Positions 25,320-37,640 of a DNA stretch of 64,000 nt are shown piece after piece. The stretch covers positions 139,490,001-139,554,000 of the forward strand of contig CM059584.1 in NCBI GenBank assembly GCA_030407085.1, written 5' to 3'. The position numbers were made by a program, and so were the translations under genes. A model generated the notes under the pieces. That model was given only the letters and a program-made list of their open reading frames with translations. It was not told where the DNA came from and ran no database searches. The number at the start of each line of letters is the position of its first letter. Positions within the stretch are counted from its first letter, which is position 1. Origin of the DNA: Trichopria drosophilae (Eukaryota > Arthropoda > Insecta > Hymenoptera > Diapriidae).

Positions 25320-28300
25320 AAAAGCACCAGGACTAAACATAACAGAAAAATACAAAATCGTTAAATCGGCATTTCTCTTCTCAAAATACTTTCATTAAGA
25401 CAGAATTAACCTAATAATGTGGATAATACTGTATGCCAAGAAAACAAATTGACTCGTACAAATCTGGTGTTTTAACGGTTCACAAATGAAATTGTTGTAT
25501 TTCGCGAAATAAAGATTTAAAAGTAACGAATATATGATTTATGTCCATTGAGCCATGAAAACGTACTAAGCGTTGGGGTGTCTGCGAGAAACGGAGAATA
25601 GAGTCTTTGCAAACGACCCTGGTGGCCAAATGTGTTACTACATGCTATACAATTTTACGAAGCATTTTTAATATCTAACAAATCTACATTTTTCAAACAG
25701 TATTTTAACTCACTACCAACTATAACTATTACTTCCAACCAAACAAATGTTCAAAAATTTGTTGGTTTTTAAGGATAATATTTATATTTTGCAATATTGC
25801 ATTCGGCATCTTTACCTTTCAATACACACAATCTTCTCGTGATGCTTCTAGTTGATTAGATTCGTTTTATTACTCTTTCAAATAAAAAAGTTATTGGAAT
25901 TCGATAACGTTATTAACTTCTTTTACACTTCAAATTCCATCTCCGAATTTATCATAGAGTACGGTCTTTAATTATTTTTTAAGGCAGAGTTAACGAATCA
26001 AACCCAAGATGAATCCCTTTGATTCTACACTCGGAATATCGACCACAATTACAAAAAGAAAACTAATTCCATGATGAAAGGGCTTTCACCTCAAATGAAA
26101 GTGCGTGAAAGTAACACTGTAGTTATATAGATCTAAAAATAGATGCACTGCAAATTCTGACATAATAAAGAAACTGTGAACAATTGAAATAAACTGTCAT
26201 TTTTTAATACCGTTTTATTGACAGATTTTAGTAATCGTCCACTAAAAGATGGGAGAATAATAAAGAAACTATCAGTTTTAAGACATGCTTAAATATTGAC
26301 ACTGTCGAATTTTATGTTAATTTTGAAATAAGAAAATAGGTGTTTAGGTGTTTATTGATGTGTTACCTGACTCAATAAAGTACCTATATAACAATTAGAG
26401 GAATCAGCACAACAAAAGCAACATTTGCATATGGGACGTTTCAAACTTGGATTAACCTAACGAGACATTTGACTGATCAAAATGTTGGTGTGGTCAAATG
26501 CTTTCAAAAAAGTTCTAATCTTTTAAAAAATCCAACATGGCGTATAAAATATGACACGTTCTACGTGTTCATGGAACATTCAACCAAAAAAGATAGCAAA
26601 ATATTCTAATTTGAGAAAGATACTTCCAAAAAGCATGAAAAACTCACTTTGGCACTTTTCATTACAAATACTAATGAAATTCCGAATACATTTTGTTTTA
26701 TAGTATATTACAAAATATAATTTACATTTAAAAAGAACCCAGTTACACTACGAGTTAATTTTAATTTTAATGTGAAATGTTGATTATGTTTATTTTTTAT
26801 TAAAATTCAACGAAGATGTCAAACGCTTCAATTTATACCTATAACTAAAGGTTAACCTTGTAAAGTTTGAAAGAACTGAAGAATGAGATTTGGAAAACAG
26901 AAGAGCTCCAAATTAAAAATTGACTAATAATATTAAGAAGAACTTCAGAACTTAAGATCTTTAAGTTGATATATGATAATTGCAGATATTTAAAAGGTCG
27001 AAATTGAAGCTGGAAATTTGGGCATTGGCATCCAAAAAGTAGTAAAGAAAAAAAATTTCGTAGAATTAATCGTGAAATATAATGGGATTTTTTCGTGCTG
27101 GAGACATTTTGTACCTAAAATTTTCTAAAAACTTTTTAAAATTTTTAAAAAATTCTAGTAAAATCTATCTAATTCCTGTTCTTAGTAATTTTTTCTAGAA
27201 GTTGATAGTTTTTGATATCAAATATCCTAAACTATAATAATTGAGATTGTCTTTTTCTCAAAGATATCTACAAAAGAAGCCTACTACTGAAGAACAAAAA
27301 TTGTCTACACATAGTTTTCCAGTTACAGAAGTACATTTTTATTGTGGACGCTATTTTGATGACGTTGAAATGAAATGACTCAAAGAAATCGAAATATTTT
27401 CTTAAATTTCAGGAATTCCGAGCGCCATTGTGCACATTTTAATCTAATCCTAATGTCCTATTGGTTAAAAAAAATTGATAATAATAAATGTTTCGAAATT
27501 TTTTGGCAATTTTTTTCAAAATACGCCCTATATTAGAATTGCTTTAGTCTGAACACGATTTTGGCACAGAAAATGGAAAATTAAAGAGCGACCTCGAAAA
27601 CATTAAGATCTAGAGTTACTTTGAAATTGTCCGAAACTTTAATTACTAAAATGTCGCTAATAAATGAAAAACTTATAGATTCTTAGACGCTAATTTAATG
27701 TCAAGCAGTCGACGCAAGAAATTGACACAAATAAAACGGCGTATGTACAGAAAAACAGTAAGATAAGTATACTGTGAGCCTGCGTAGTATACTTAGGGTT
27801 AGGAGGGAAAATCGACTATACTTCTAATCCTCACAACTATACCGTTCTATCAGAGCACCACTCTCTCAACTTGAATTAATCAACAACAACAACAGCGAAA
27901 AGTGGGTTACCATCAATTAATGAGTTTTTTAATGGCAAATCGTACGAAAACACAAATTCATCAGTAAATTTCTGCAAATCTATAAGTAGAATTGACTTTT
28001 TTAGTTTAGTATAGTTTATAGAATTATTAATAAATTAGTAGATTTTAACTTTTTATTAACAAAAATGGTTATTAATTCATTTGGTGACTCACTGTTGATT
28101 TTCATGTTGGTAGTTTTTAACTAATTCAGATTTACAGACCAATATTTAATTTTCGACAAATTGTGATTTTGTATAAAATCACCCATGTTCAACTCATGCA
28201 CTTTTTTTTATTTATATAATTTTTGAAAAGGAAAATTTAATATATAATTCTCGCTAGTACTGTCTTTGAACGATTTTTAAAAAATGTTTTGTAATTTTTG

Positions 28301-28500
28301 TTTTTTGCAAGGGTTAAGAAATAGAAATATCCAATATGGACTTCCTGCATTCTTCCTTCATTCTTAGACTTAAAATTATGAAACAAACAATGCATGAATA
28401 GAATTATATCTAAAATTCACTATAAATTTTGTAAAAAATGTTAGCAGCACCTACATTATGAGAGACATTACCTAATTTTTTCTTGTTAAAATCATATACA
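25320..28500. other. Non-coding, AT-rich
   Basis: No gene is supported. A perfect 10-bp inverted repeat lies at 27764-27795 (listed separately). Otherwise there is no structure I can support. Confidence 0.45.
27764..27795. repeat. Short perfect inverted repeat
   Basis: TAAGTATACT and AGTATACTTA flank a 12-nt GC-richer loop. It may be a binding site or a chance palindrome. Confidence 0.5.
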
Positions 28501-28511
28501 AATGACTTCAG

Positions 28512-28745
28512 CGGTACCGAACAATCCATCAAAAATAATCGACTGTCATTTTCGTGATCGCGGAGAATTTCTGAAAGCTCGTGCATGGAAAATTAATATC
28601 CCGCCAAAAGTGAGCTTTTCGAAATTATTGCAAGACGGATTATGCAACCACCTCCCGCCGCGATTATTCGCCGCTAGGCTATTAATCTCGGCTATTGTTC
28701 CCACTGGCGAAATTCTGGAATACCTTACGCATTATTCGATCCCAG
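28512..28745 (+). CDS. Candidate internal exon of unknown function
   Basis: A GC-elevated block in AT-rich DNA is bounded by a possible acceptor (T-rich tract then ACTTCAG at 28505-28511) and a good donor CCCAG|GTAACT at 28746. The segment of 234 nt stays open for 77 codons. The peptide starts VPNNPSKIIDCHFRDRGEF and ends EILEYLTHYSIP. I recognise no domain. TTAAT/ATTAAT words inside also make a conserved non-coding element with homeodomain sites plausible. Conservation at third codon positions would separate the two. Confidence 0.22.
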
Positions 28746-29537
28746 GTAACTCCTCTTTCCCATCCACGTCGCTTTCTTCCCTGAGATTCATATAGGAGAT
28801 ACGAACGTGATATCCCTTTAGCATTTTGGCACAATGCATATCGAACGCATTTCATTCGCGTGAATGTTCGCTTTTCTATTGTATGGAAAAAAATTCTGTT
28901 GGAACGTTTAATGAAAGTCGCTATTTAATATGTCTATAGTGAAAAAAATGTTACATGAATTTACATCACGAAAATTGTGTTTTGTAGACTACTTATAGGT
29001 GCGTGAATATAATCAACAATGGATTTTAAATATTGTTCAATATCTTTGTTAACTTCACTTCATAACCTAAATGATTCAAATTATACAGAAATCAGATATA
29101 TTTTGAACCCCATATCTATTTTAGAGGGCTTTTATGCATTTTTTATGAGTGTACACCCAGTTTCAGTTAGATTGCTTCAAAAAATGGTGAGGATTTTCAA
29201 AGATAAATTTTTGTAACAGTAAAACACTTTTTTCTTGTTTTTATTTTTATTTTTTTATTTTTAACTGTTCTCGCTGAACATTCCTAAAAAAAAGGATAAA
29301 AGCGTCCTAAAATCTTGCTTTTCAAGGAAAATTTTCAAATGCGAAAACGTGGATTTTTTTAAACAATTCATTGGATTTCGACTTAAAGTCGTCTAAATGT
29401 TAATTAATTATGTTTGCGCCTTCCACAAGCAATGTACGACCTGCCTCAAGACTGCAAGCTGCCTTTTGCATCAAGTAACATGATTTTCTCTAACGGTTGC
29501 GAAAAAGCACGGTCGCGATTGTCAGAACCACTACTAA
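28746..29537. other. Non-coding, AT-rich
   Basis: No gene seen. A T-rich tract lies at 29228-29263. The 65-codon frame at 29019-29216 looks like chance. Confidence 0.4.
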
Positions 29538-29915
29538 TGGTAAAAGAAGTAACTAAAATTATTACATCTTAAATTCATCATCAGGTGAGGCTTAATTCAC
29601 GCCCGAAATTGTGTTAATTTTCTTAAATTCAGTCAGTGTTTTGGCTTAAAGTCTTACTTTCAGTGAGCAAAACTGACTTTTAGACGATGTTTTGGATAAA
29701 ATAAGATTTATCGAGCTTATGGCATCTAAGTTAGATGAATCTTATTTCAAACCAAAATATCGGCTGAAAGTCAGTTTTGTTGTCTAAAAGTAAGACTTTA
29801 AGCCTAAATATCGACTGAATTTAAGAAAATTAAGGCAATTTTGGGCTAAAAGTAAGCCTCATCTAATGATGAATTTAAGATTTAACAAGTGTTTAAGACT
29901 TATTTTTTTCTGTGT
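29538..29915. mobile_element. Long foldback element, about 378 bp
   Basis: The arms are reverse complements for about 170 bp each, with shared blocks ATCTTAAATTCATCAT, GTGAGGCTTA/TAAGCCTCAT, TTTCTTAAATTCAGTC, GGCTTAAAGTCTTACTTT and AAAACTGACTTT. The right terminus, read on the minus strand, begins ACACAGAAAAAAATAAGTCT and is identical to one end of the element at 47571, so the two belong to one family. No coding capacity. Confidence 0.75.
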
Positions 29916-31019
29916 AATAAACTTCCTTTTATCAGATTTAAATAGTGACATTTTGTACAAATGCTAATGATGAAATTAACTGGCTATTTAAATAAAGAAA
30001 TAATGCTACTTTTTGCAAATTAATAAAATATCCATGATTTTAGTAAATCTACTGCTGTAAACAACGTAAATTTACTAATTTAAACGTGAAAGTCAAAGCA
30101 GCATAATCTTAACAATTTTTAATGAAGCTCAAAATTTTATATATATAAATTTCTGTTTCTGTCTGGATTTATTTTCGCAAGATTCACTTTTAATGAATAC
30201 ACCACATTCATGCACACACCCTCTCTATATGTTCATTAAAAGCTCACCTGCATATATTCTACTTGGTTTATTCTCTGAGGAAATTTCGTTTCCTTGCATT
30301 TCGTTAATTTGAAACTGGCACCCTTGGCCTTTTGTACACCCTTTAAAGAGTATTTTTATGCTTCGATGCATATGACATCGAACGAAGTGTAGGTAGTACA
30401 CCATAAAACACGAATCCCCGTCTTCAAATTATTGCGACTAACACTTGTTCTCATTCCAAGCATTCCTATTGTTAAGTACACACGTCGTCACCAATTCGTT
30501 GAGTGTAATAAGTTACGGGGTTTTGGTTAACAGGATTCCAACATCAAAATATACAGATGTAATTGAATGTAATGTAAGTTATTCCATCATATACTCCTGG
30601 CTTGTAAATGTCATAATATTGTAGTAAATTATGATAAAGCATTATAGACATTTGTTTTGTCCACTTTTAATAATGAATAGCATAAGTGTAGATGTAATGC
30701 TTGTCGGTCAATAAACATTTTTTCTCCGTCGTTAATCCATGAAGGACCAAATGTACATAAATTTAACATGAAGTTTGTCAGTAATTTTTTGTATTAAAAC
30801 GCAATGAAAAAATTTATGGAATGGCGTTTTTTATTGCCCAAACCCTACTCTTTCGAATGGTGTATCGCAAATTGCTGCAAATTAAAATACATACAAATTA
30901 CGAGCATTTATTTAACAAAAATCACGATTTTTTTAGGTTTTCTTTTCACTGATCATAATTATTTTATCATTACCCTATCCGAATATCTCAGTTGGGTATA
31001 AATTTCGCGTCAAAAATCT
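29916..31019. other. Non-coding, AT-rich
   Basis: No gene is supported. A C-rich patch at about 30300-30500 contains CpG but no open frame. Confidence 0.45.
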
Positions 31020-31330
31020 CTGGGCTAGAAGATAGATGTAACTAAACAAAAAATTTTCAAAATGGCGGCTCAAAAATTGATACTAAAGTCAATTTTTTGT
31101 TCAAAATGATAGTCGCGTGTACTCAATCGACTGACTAGAGTGAAATCACTTTACACTTGGTACCATGGATTTTTTAAAGTCGCTGATTCCGAATTTGAAG
31201 TTAGTTTTTCAAAATTCAAAATGGCGGATCCAATATAGAGGACGAATTTATGGAAATCAATCGAAATTTAGGCTTGCTCTTTCCGAATTTGAAGTTAGTT
31301 TTTGAAAATTCAAAATACTCGTCAAAATAC
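31020..31330. repeat. Tandemly repeated CAAAATGGCGG segment
   Basis: TTCAAAATGGCGGCTC occurs at about 31057 and TTCAAAATGGCGGATCCAAT at about 31215. CCGAATTTGAAGTTAGTTTT occurs twice about 93 bp apart (near 31189 and 31282), each followed by an AAATTCAAAAT tail. CAAAATGGCGGC matches the YY1/Pho recognition core. Same family as 6.8, 48.6-49.8 and 58.8-60.6 kb. Confidence 0.55.
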
Positions 31331-32819
31331 TCATTTTATTGTACAATAAAAATCTCCTTTTTCTAGGCCGCGAGTTCGAATCCCCGTTTAGAAAATTCAG
31401 AAATATTGCTAAGTTATCAGTTGCATGGTAATTGTGTATTGTTTATTTTTATATGTCGTAATGTAGTTCCCTAAACAGGGTTTTTATCGTTGGACCTTAT
31501 CAAAAATAATGACTTCGGACAAATTGTCTGCTGGTCACAAATAAAAACTTACGTTTAAATAATGAGCATATAAGTTGCATTTAAATCTCAGCAATCTGAG
31601 ATATATTGTACACTTTGAGAAGTTCCTAAAGTTTTATCATCGTCGAGAGAATGTAGGGATAAAGTATGATTCCAAAAAATGTTGAAAGTTGAAAGAGCGT
31701 TGAAAAAGATAGGGACCCTCAGGGTCCCTATGAATAGAGCTCCGTGGATGGTACGCGATTCAAGGGATAATTAATTCAGCCGATATTACCGGGACGTAAG
31801 AGCCATAAAGGCCATCCTGTCGACCGATAACAGCGCCTCCTCCCCTCCTCATCTCTTCAATAATGAAATACCTACTGAAATGAAAGAGGACATTTCCGAA
31901 AACCTAATTGAAATTAATGTCAGGGCGTGCAATCCCCAAATGCGATAACGAGGATGCCAATTTCCCACTTTTCTTTTATATGATTGCAAAACTTTTGTGA
32001 TCTTGAAATTCTCTATTGATTGCCGACACTTCTTAATATGACTCCTAAAAGTCCTAGAAAATGATATTAATTAAACGTTTCCAACGACGACTACAGAAGT
32101 AATGGAGATCCAAAAAAAAAAGAAATTAAACCGGTTTTGACATTCGTTTTGAGACTTTTCCGAATCTATTTCGGATAACAATTGATCAAAATAAATAGAA
32201 AACAAAAATAAAAAATCCCGCATTAAATGTTTATGATAAATCGAGAACAATTAATCAAATCCTGAGTAGAATTTCCGATTGGGCTCTGACCAGAATCCGG
32301 CTTGGTTACCCTTGTTGTATTATGGATTAGACCGAGCTCGCCATCTTCTTAGACTTAGGTCCGGTCAGATTTGAGGTACTGACCGGTCTATGGTCCAAAC
32401 CTGACCAGGTCACCCTAGTTGTGTTTAAAATTCGAATGAAGAATATGGTTTTTATTCGAGCCAGATCTAGTTAATTCTTTAATCCGGTTAACCAGACTGC
32501 ATCCCAGCTGGGACCATGTTTGCACTAAGATCAAATCGGGCCAATTCTACCTTAGATAAGGATCAAATATGACTCTTCATTTTAGCTAATTTGATCAACC
32601 AATCTGGATGACTTAAAACATCCAAGAACTAAATTTTTCTCATGTCTTCGAAAATTAACATTTTGCTAAATTAATTTCATTACTAATATTAGGTTATGTG
32701 TTTCTACGACTGCTTTAAAAAACATTGTAAATAGATATGCTAAAATATCCACCCCATGGATGAAGAAAAATTTATCTTTATCGATTCTCTCAAATTGTCC
32801 ATACTTATGATGTTTTAAA
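31331..32819. other. Non-coding with a GC-elevated island at 31.7-32.0 kb
   Basis: The island at 31690-31960 lacks an open frame and contains TAAGAGCCATAAA (near 31799), also present at 57058. Around 32280-32580, words such as CCGGTCAGA, GACCGGTC and GACCAGGTC recur like a degenerate repeat. No gene is supported. Confidence 0.4.
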
Positions 32820-33360
32820 TTTACATCCTATAAATACGGTACAAACTCCACTTTGCCCATCGAAGAGTTTAATATTGTCGAAGATGATGAAAATACGAGA
32901 AGAACATAAACGAAAACTTCTTCCGAAGGCTCCTCCTTGCGTTTCGCCATGAAAATGGCGCGCTTTGGCCAATATCTATTCAAATTTCGCAATTTTTGCT
33001 CGGAACGCAACTTCCTTCCTGCACGTAAGTGTACTTTGTAAACAATATAGACAAGTTTTCGAGCGACTCGTGGGTCATCAACTGCATTATAGGGCACATC
33101 CTAAGCAAATCGAGAGGTTGGGCGTCGTCGGAAAGAAGTGCGTCCCTGAGTGCAATACGACGAGTTTCCACGACGGGAAAGCTCATCTAACTTTAGTTCG
33201 TAAAAAGGGAATCCTCTTCCCTTGAAACTTCACCCAACCCCTTTATCCCACAAAGTTAACCCGCAAGGGTCACGCCGTTTACTGGGCGTCGTGTGTCGCC
33301 ATAAGAGCACTAACGGTCGACCCGTGTCGGTCCTCCGTTATTTGGGCGTTTATCCCCCAA
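32820..33360. other. GC-elevated island with possible exon fragments
   Basis: This block has dense CpG and overlapping short frames on both strands. On the plus strand, two in-frame ATGs at 32950 and 32956 lead to a strong donor (GCAC|GTAAGTG near 33025), giving a possible short first exon. Also on the plus strand, a frame ending near 33225 contains GKKCVPECNTTSFHDGK, which loosely recalls a THAP-type zinc finger start. On the minus strand a frame reads MAKRKEEPSEEVFVY and later GKVEF, which recalls a chromodomain start but then fails to match. None of these is strong. The right end (33230-33360) is the most GC-rich part and has no open frame of note. Confidence 0.2.
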
Positions 33361-34454
33361 TACATAATCCATAACAGTATATTTGAGAAATCCGACAGAA
33401 CGAAAACTGATGATGTCGATTTCAAAAAGTTAAGAGATTTTTTCAAATGTTCCTAAACGTCATTTTCTAACCCAAAAAGTATAAATAAAACCGAAACAAT
33501 ACTGTTCAAGTCTAAATGTATTTTTTTGGCGTTTTTATGCGCTTTTTATGAACAGATGCCAAATTTGAACAAGATCGGTTCGGAATTGAGCTAGAATTTG
33601 CCAGAATAATTTTCCGTATTAATCAAACAGTTCTTGAGAATTTTCATTCATTGTGGTTTTAATCTTTTGTTATTTATATAAATATTGTGGCTCGTAATCG
33701 TAAATAGATCCTAAAATATGAATTCATCTGAGAGGAGTGCTTTTTAATGAAAATACGACGTTCGTAAAAGCGAATTTAACAATGTGGTCTACCGATAAAG
33801 TCGAACTTTACTTTGAAAACTGTAAATTGAAAAAAAGATGAATCGAGTTTTCAATAGTCAGACCATGTATATCTCTAAATATTAAATAAGGTTTTTAAAA
33901 AAAAGATGAAGAAATGAATTGATATTTGTTCGCCAATAACCAAAAATCATCCATTTACGAAAATTCTCGACTATTCCGCAAATTATTTCTTTGCTATTTT
34001 TTTAGGACATTGTATGTAGTAGTTAGAATAATCGTTTTAAAGCCAGAATTTTTAAAAATTAATTCAGTCATTGTTTATTTGTGGCTTTAGAGCAAAAATA
34101 ATAATCGAGTTAATTTTTCAAATAGTTTTCTTCAACGAATTGGATGGTGACCTTGAATGTGATTTCAAGGAAATTTACCAGGTAAATTTTGACTAATGTT
34201 GACCTTTTGATCACATTTAACTGTCAATTTTTCAAAATAATTATTTGTATATTTAGAATTCGTGGAATGGTACTTTTCCGAGGGAATTTTTGGAATAAGT
34301 TTATGAAACTATAAATATGTATTTGAAGAAATTGTCCTTGAAATCTCTCCACAAAGTCATCATTAAAAAGGTAATCGGATACTTTGGCATTACCTAACCT
34401 AAATCAATAGAATATCTTTGAAAATAATGGCAATACTCTCTATCAGGTTCCATT
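33361..34454. other. Non-coding, AT-rich
   Basis: No gene, array or clear inverted repeat was found. Confidence 0.45.
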
Positions 34455-34911
34455 ATCCCGGGAAAAAATGGATTATATATAATTATATACAATTTTTCAT
34501 ACAATTAAATCCAATTATATATAATAAAATATAATTATATATGTTTATATACGATTATATACAATTATATACAATTTTTGATACAATTAGATCCAATTAT
34601 ATATAATTATATATAATTATATATGGATTTTGGCCATATATAATTATATGCAAAGTCGTCAATTATACAGAATTATATATGCTAATATATAATTATATAT
34701 GTTTATATACGATTGTATATAATTATATACGGCCAATATCCATATATAATTATATATAATTATATATAATAATATACAATTGGATCTAATTGTATCAAAA
34801 ATTGTATATAATTATATATAATCGTAAATAAACATATATAATTATATATTATTATATATAATTGCATCTACATTTATATATAATTATATATAATCCATTT
34901 TTTCCCGGGAT
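34455..34911. mobile_element. 457-bp AT palindrome with CCCGGG ends
   Basis: The segment starts ATCCCGGGAAAAAATGGATT and ends with the exact complement. Between them is almost pure ATATAATT-type sequence whose blocks are mirrored across the centre: TTGATACAATTAGATCCAAT against ATTGGATCTAATTGTATCAA, and GTTTATATACGATTATATA against related right-side copies. The terminal stem is perfect for about 30 bp. It would fold into one very long hairpin. No open frame. A non-autonomous DNA element or palindromic amplification is likely. Confidence 0.8.
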
Positions 34912-35814
34912 GACGCAGAAATGAATTAGGCCTCTGCTTGACCCTTTCGTATCACTTGCACCCCACACTTTAATACTGTATTTGGACGTAAAATCCGCTT
35001 CTTTCAATTTTCCAAAGTTAAAAATATATCTTATTTTGAAAAATTTAATGTTAACCTTAAAGTTACCTAAAAATGATATTCAAGGTCAAATCCAAGGTTA
35101 CGATTCCATTCCTTCTTGAAAATTATTTAAAAATTGATCTTCATTATTTTTATTTAGGCAGATCTTCTTTATGGAGATTTACTAGGGGTTGAAAATTATG
35201 AATTTGAGTTAATACTAACTTTCTAATTTTTATAAGTCAGGAACCACACTGTTGCTCTTAAAGTCTTCCTTAATATATGCACGATGACTATTTTTAAAAT
35301 ATTCACTTTCATGAGTGCTACGAAAGTACATTGTTAAAGTAAATTTTTCAAATCTTTGTTGATAGTTGAAATCGCTAAATCCATATTGGTAAGAAACTAT
35401 TAATCAAGCAGTCATTGGTGATTAATTGAATTAATAACGATTTTTACTAATAAACATTAAAAAACTAATAATTCATTAAACACGGTCTATTGTTTTCAAA
35501 TTATTCGTTGACTTTTTTAATACCTTCTTACTAAAATGAATAAGTTCAATTTGAGTATTGGATTAGCAATTGCTGCTAATGAATTAGTAGCTTTTTAATC
35601 TATAATAATAAATATCATTACCAATTCATTTATTGGTCGAGTTTTCACACCTTCATTAGTAGTTGATTAATTAAAATTCGGAGTAAGGTTTTAAAACAAT
35701 TTGTTTTATATAATTAGCATACAAATAAAACATATTTCGTAACAAAACTAAGGAATATTAATAAGTAATTATTTCCTCCTACAGTACAAAAGGGAAGAGA
35801 TCGCAATTATTTAC
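34912..35814. other. Non-coding, AT-rich
   Basis: Nothing recognisable. Several GATTAATTGAATTAAT-type words occur near 35420-35660. Confidence 0.45.
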
Positions 35815-36467
35815 TTAAGGTGGTTAGACCCCAGAATATCATAGGTTGGGGGAAAATATTTAATAATGTTTACAAGAGTTTAATTTTCATTATAAATAAT
35901 ATTGTTGAAAAGTGAAAGCATTAATCTTCTCGAACAAAAAATTGAATTGTGAAAAAATAATTGTTAAGCCACTTTTCTTATTGATTTAAATTTTTTCTTC
36001 TCCGCTGTTAAGAATTTTGTAAAAATGAACGGATTTTAACGCATGAAGGCTTATTTTTTCTAGAAAAAGATTCTCTTTAAATTTACCGCATAATTTTTTT
36101 AAGATTCTTTGTCTGATCACGAAAATTACTCAAAATTCGTTAAAAGTAACAGTTCTTTTTAAAAATAAATAGAAATAATTTATCGTCGGCTTCGGAAATT
36201 TCAAAATACCTACGATAAAGTTGTAGAGAATCTTTTTCCCGAAAAAATATCGTTCATTTTTAAAAAATTCGTAACAGTGGAGAAGAAAAAATTTGAAAAA
36301 ATTACAAAAGTGGCTTAACAAATTATTTTTGCGCATTTCAATTTTTTTTCAAGAAGAATAATGCTTTCACTTTTCAACAATATCATTAATAATGAAAATT
36401 AAATTCTTCGAAACGTTAACAAATATTTTTCGTCAACATATGATATTCTGGGGTCTAACTACCTTAA
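35815..36467. mobile_element. TTAA-ended foldback element, 653 bp
   Basis: TTAA occurs at both ends (35815-35818 and 36464-36467), followed by GGTGGTTAGACCCCAGAATA on the left and GGTAGTTAGACCCCAGAATA on the complementary right. The arms remain alignable for about 280 bp each: GTTGAAAAGTGAAAGCATTA, TTAAGCCACTTTT and TTTTTTCTTCTCC occur on both. A short spacer separates them. There is no transposase frame. It fits a non-autonomous, TTAA-targeting (piggyBac-like) element. Confidence 0.8.
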
Positions 36468-37389
36468 AAGTCAATAATTCTGATTTCAAATTAAAAAAAT
36501 TAACTCGCCGTTAATAATTACTGGATTCACCAGAACCGAAATTTCGAACGTCAATTCCATAATATAACCTTTAACACCATCAATCAAAATTTCAAAGTAT
36601 TAACAACAACGATTCTTCTGCAAAAGGAACGTAATTGCAATTAATGAATGCAGTTACAACATTCTCAGAAATATCACAATCCAGCCCTAATTTCAGAATT
36701 ACAAAATTGCAACAGAAGATTTAATTTAACCTCGACGAAATCCGAAAAAGGTTAGTTTTGTATAAAGTATAGTGCAAAAAATTCTTTTAATGGTAGGAGA
36801 GAAATGAATCGATGCTAGATTAATTTATTTACAATTAGAATGCAGGTATTATCAAGTAATTGTAATACTTACTTAAATACTTCTCAAGCTACATTGTGGT
36901 TAACCAATCCTACAAATTATTTGCATAATTATTTTAATTTTCAGTTATACAGTTTGTTTCTCGACATATTATTAAACATCATTTTAAGAATAATTATTAT
37001 TTCTTTTTTTTTGTTAAATTTCTGTTAAGAGTAGGCATTTTAATGTCTATTCGTTTACATCATACACAATAAAACATTTAAATACAATACACATTTGTGA
37101 TAATATTGACTTCGCATAATTAGAACCAATTTACCCGATTACATTCATCATAGATCCGAATGAATAATGAATAACGATTAATAATATTTCATTTTTTAAT
37201 TGACAATTTTTAGAAATCAAGATCTCAATAAATTCAAATTTCAGTATATGGTATTATCAAAACGATTATTCTTGTCAATGTGGCTGACTTTCGTAACTAC
37301 AAAATATTGACGCTAATTATGTCAAACGTAGGGAAATTTAGCAATAAATTCTGCTTTCTTTGTTGCGTTATAATTGTTAACAAGACATC
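36468..37389. other. Non-coding, AT-rich
   Basis: No gene is supported; the 62-codon plus frame at 36840 has a hydrophobic, chance-like composition. Confidence 0.4.
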
Positions 37390-37640
37390 CATTTAATGAT
37401 CCAGGGAATTTTTCATTCCCTGTCGAAAGTCGAAAGCGGTGTGGCAGCTTTGTTACTTGAGCCCTTATTTTCGCCCTTAGTCTCTTTCCGCTAGGTGCAC
37501 GCTAATGAGAGTGTGTTCATTATCTACTGAGAGAGACCAGTCGACGACCGAGCTTAAAGTATTCAACAGAGATCTGAATGAATCCATTCGCTTCGCTCGC
37601 TAATCGCGCGAGATTTCTTCTGCCCATTAAATAACTCTGA
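37390..37640. other. GC-elevated island without an open frame
   Basis: A block near 45% GC in AT-rich DNA contains TTTCCGCTAGGTG at 37486, also present at 51806, and CATTCGCTTCGCTCGCTAAT near 37586. No open frame. Candidate regulatory DNA. Confidence 0.25.

Noticed and set aside
31365..31395. tRNA T-arm-like GCGAGTTCGAATCCCCG
   Set aside because: No A box, anticodon arm or pairing acceptor stem lies upstream; the T stem itself does not pair well.
32828..32961. Chromodomain-like start (MAKRKEEPSEEVFVY ... GKVEF) on the minus strand
   Set aside because: The middle and the aromatic-cage residues do not match, the frame ends at once, and the match is short enough to be chance.
33060..33225. THAP-zinc-finger-like CVPECNTTSF on the plus strand
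   Set aside because: The later Cys/His ligands and the conserved Trp and Pro positions are not visible.
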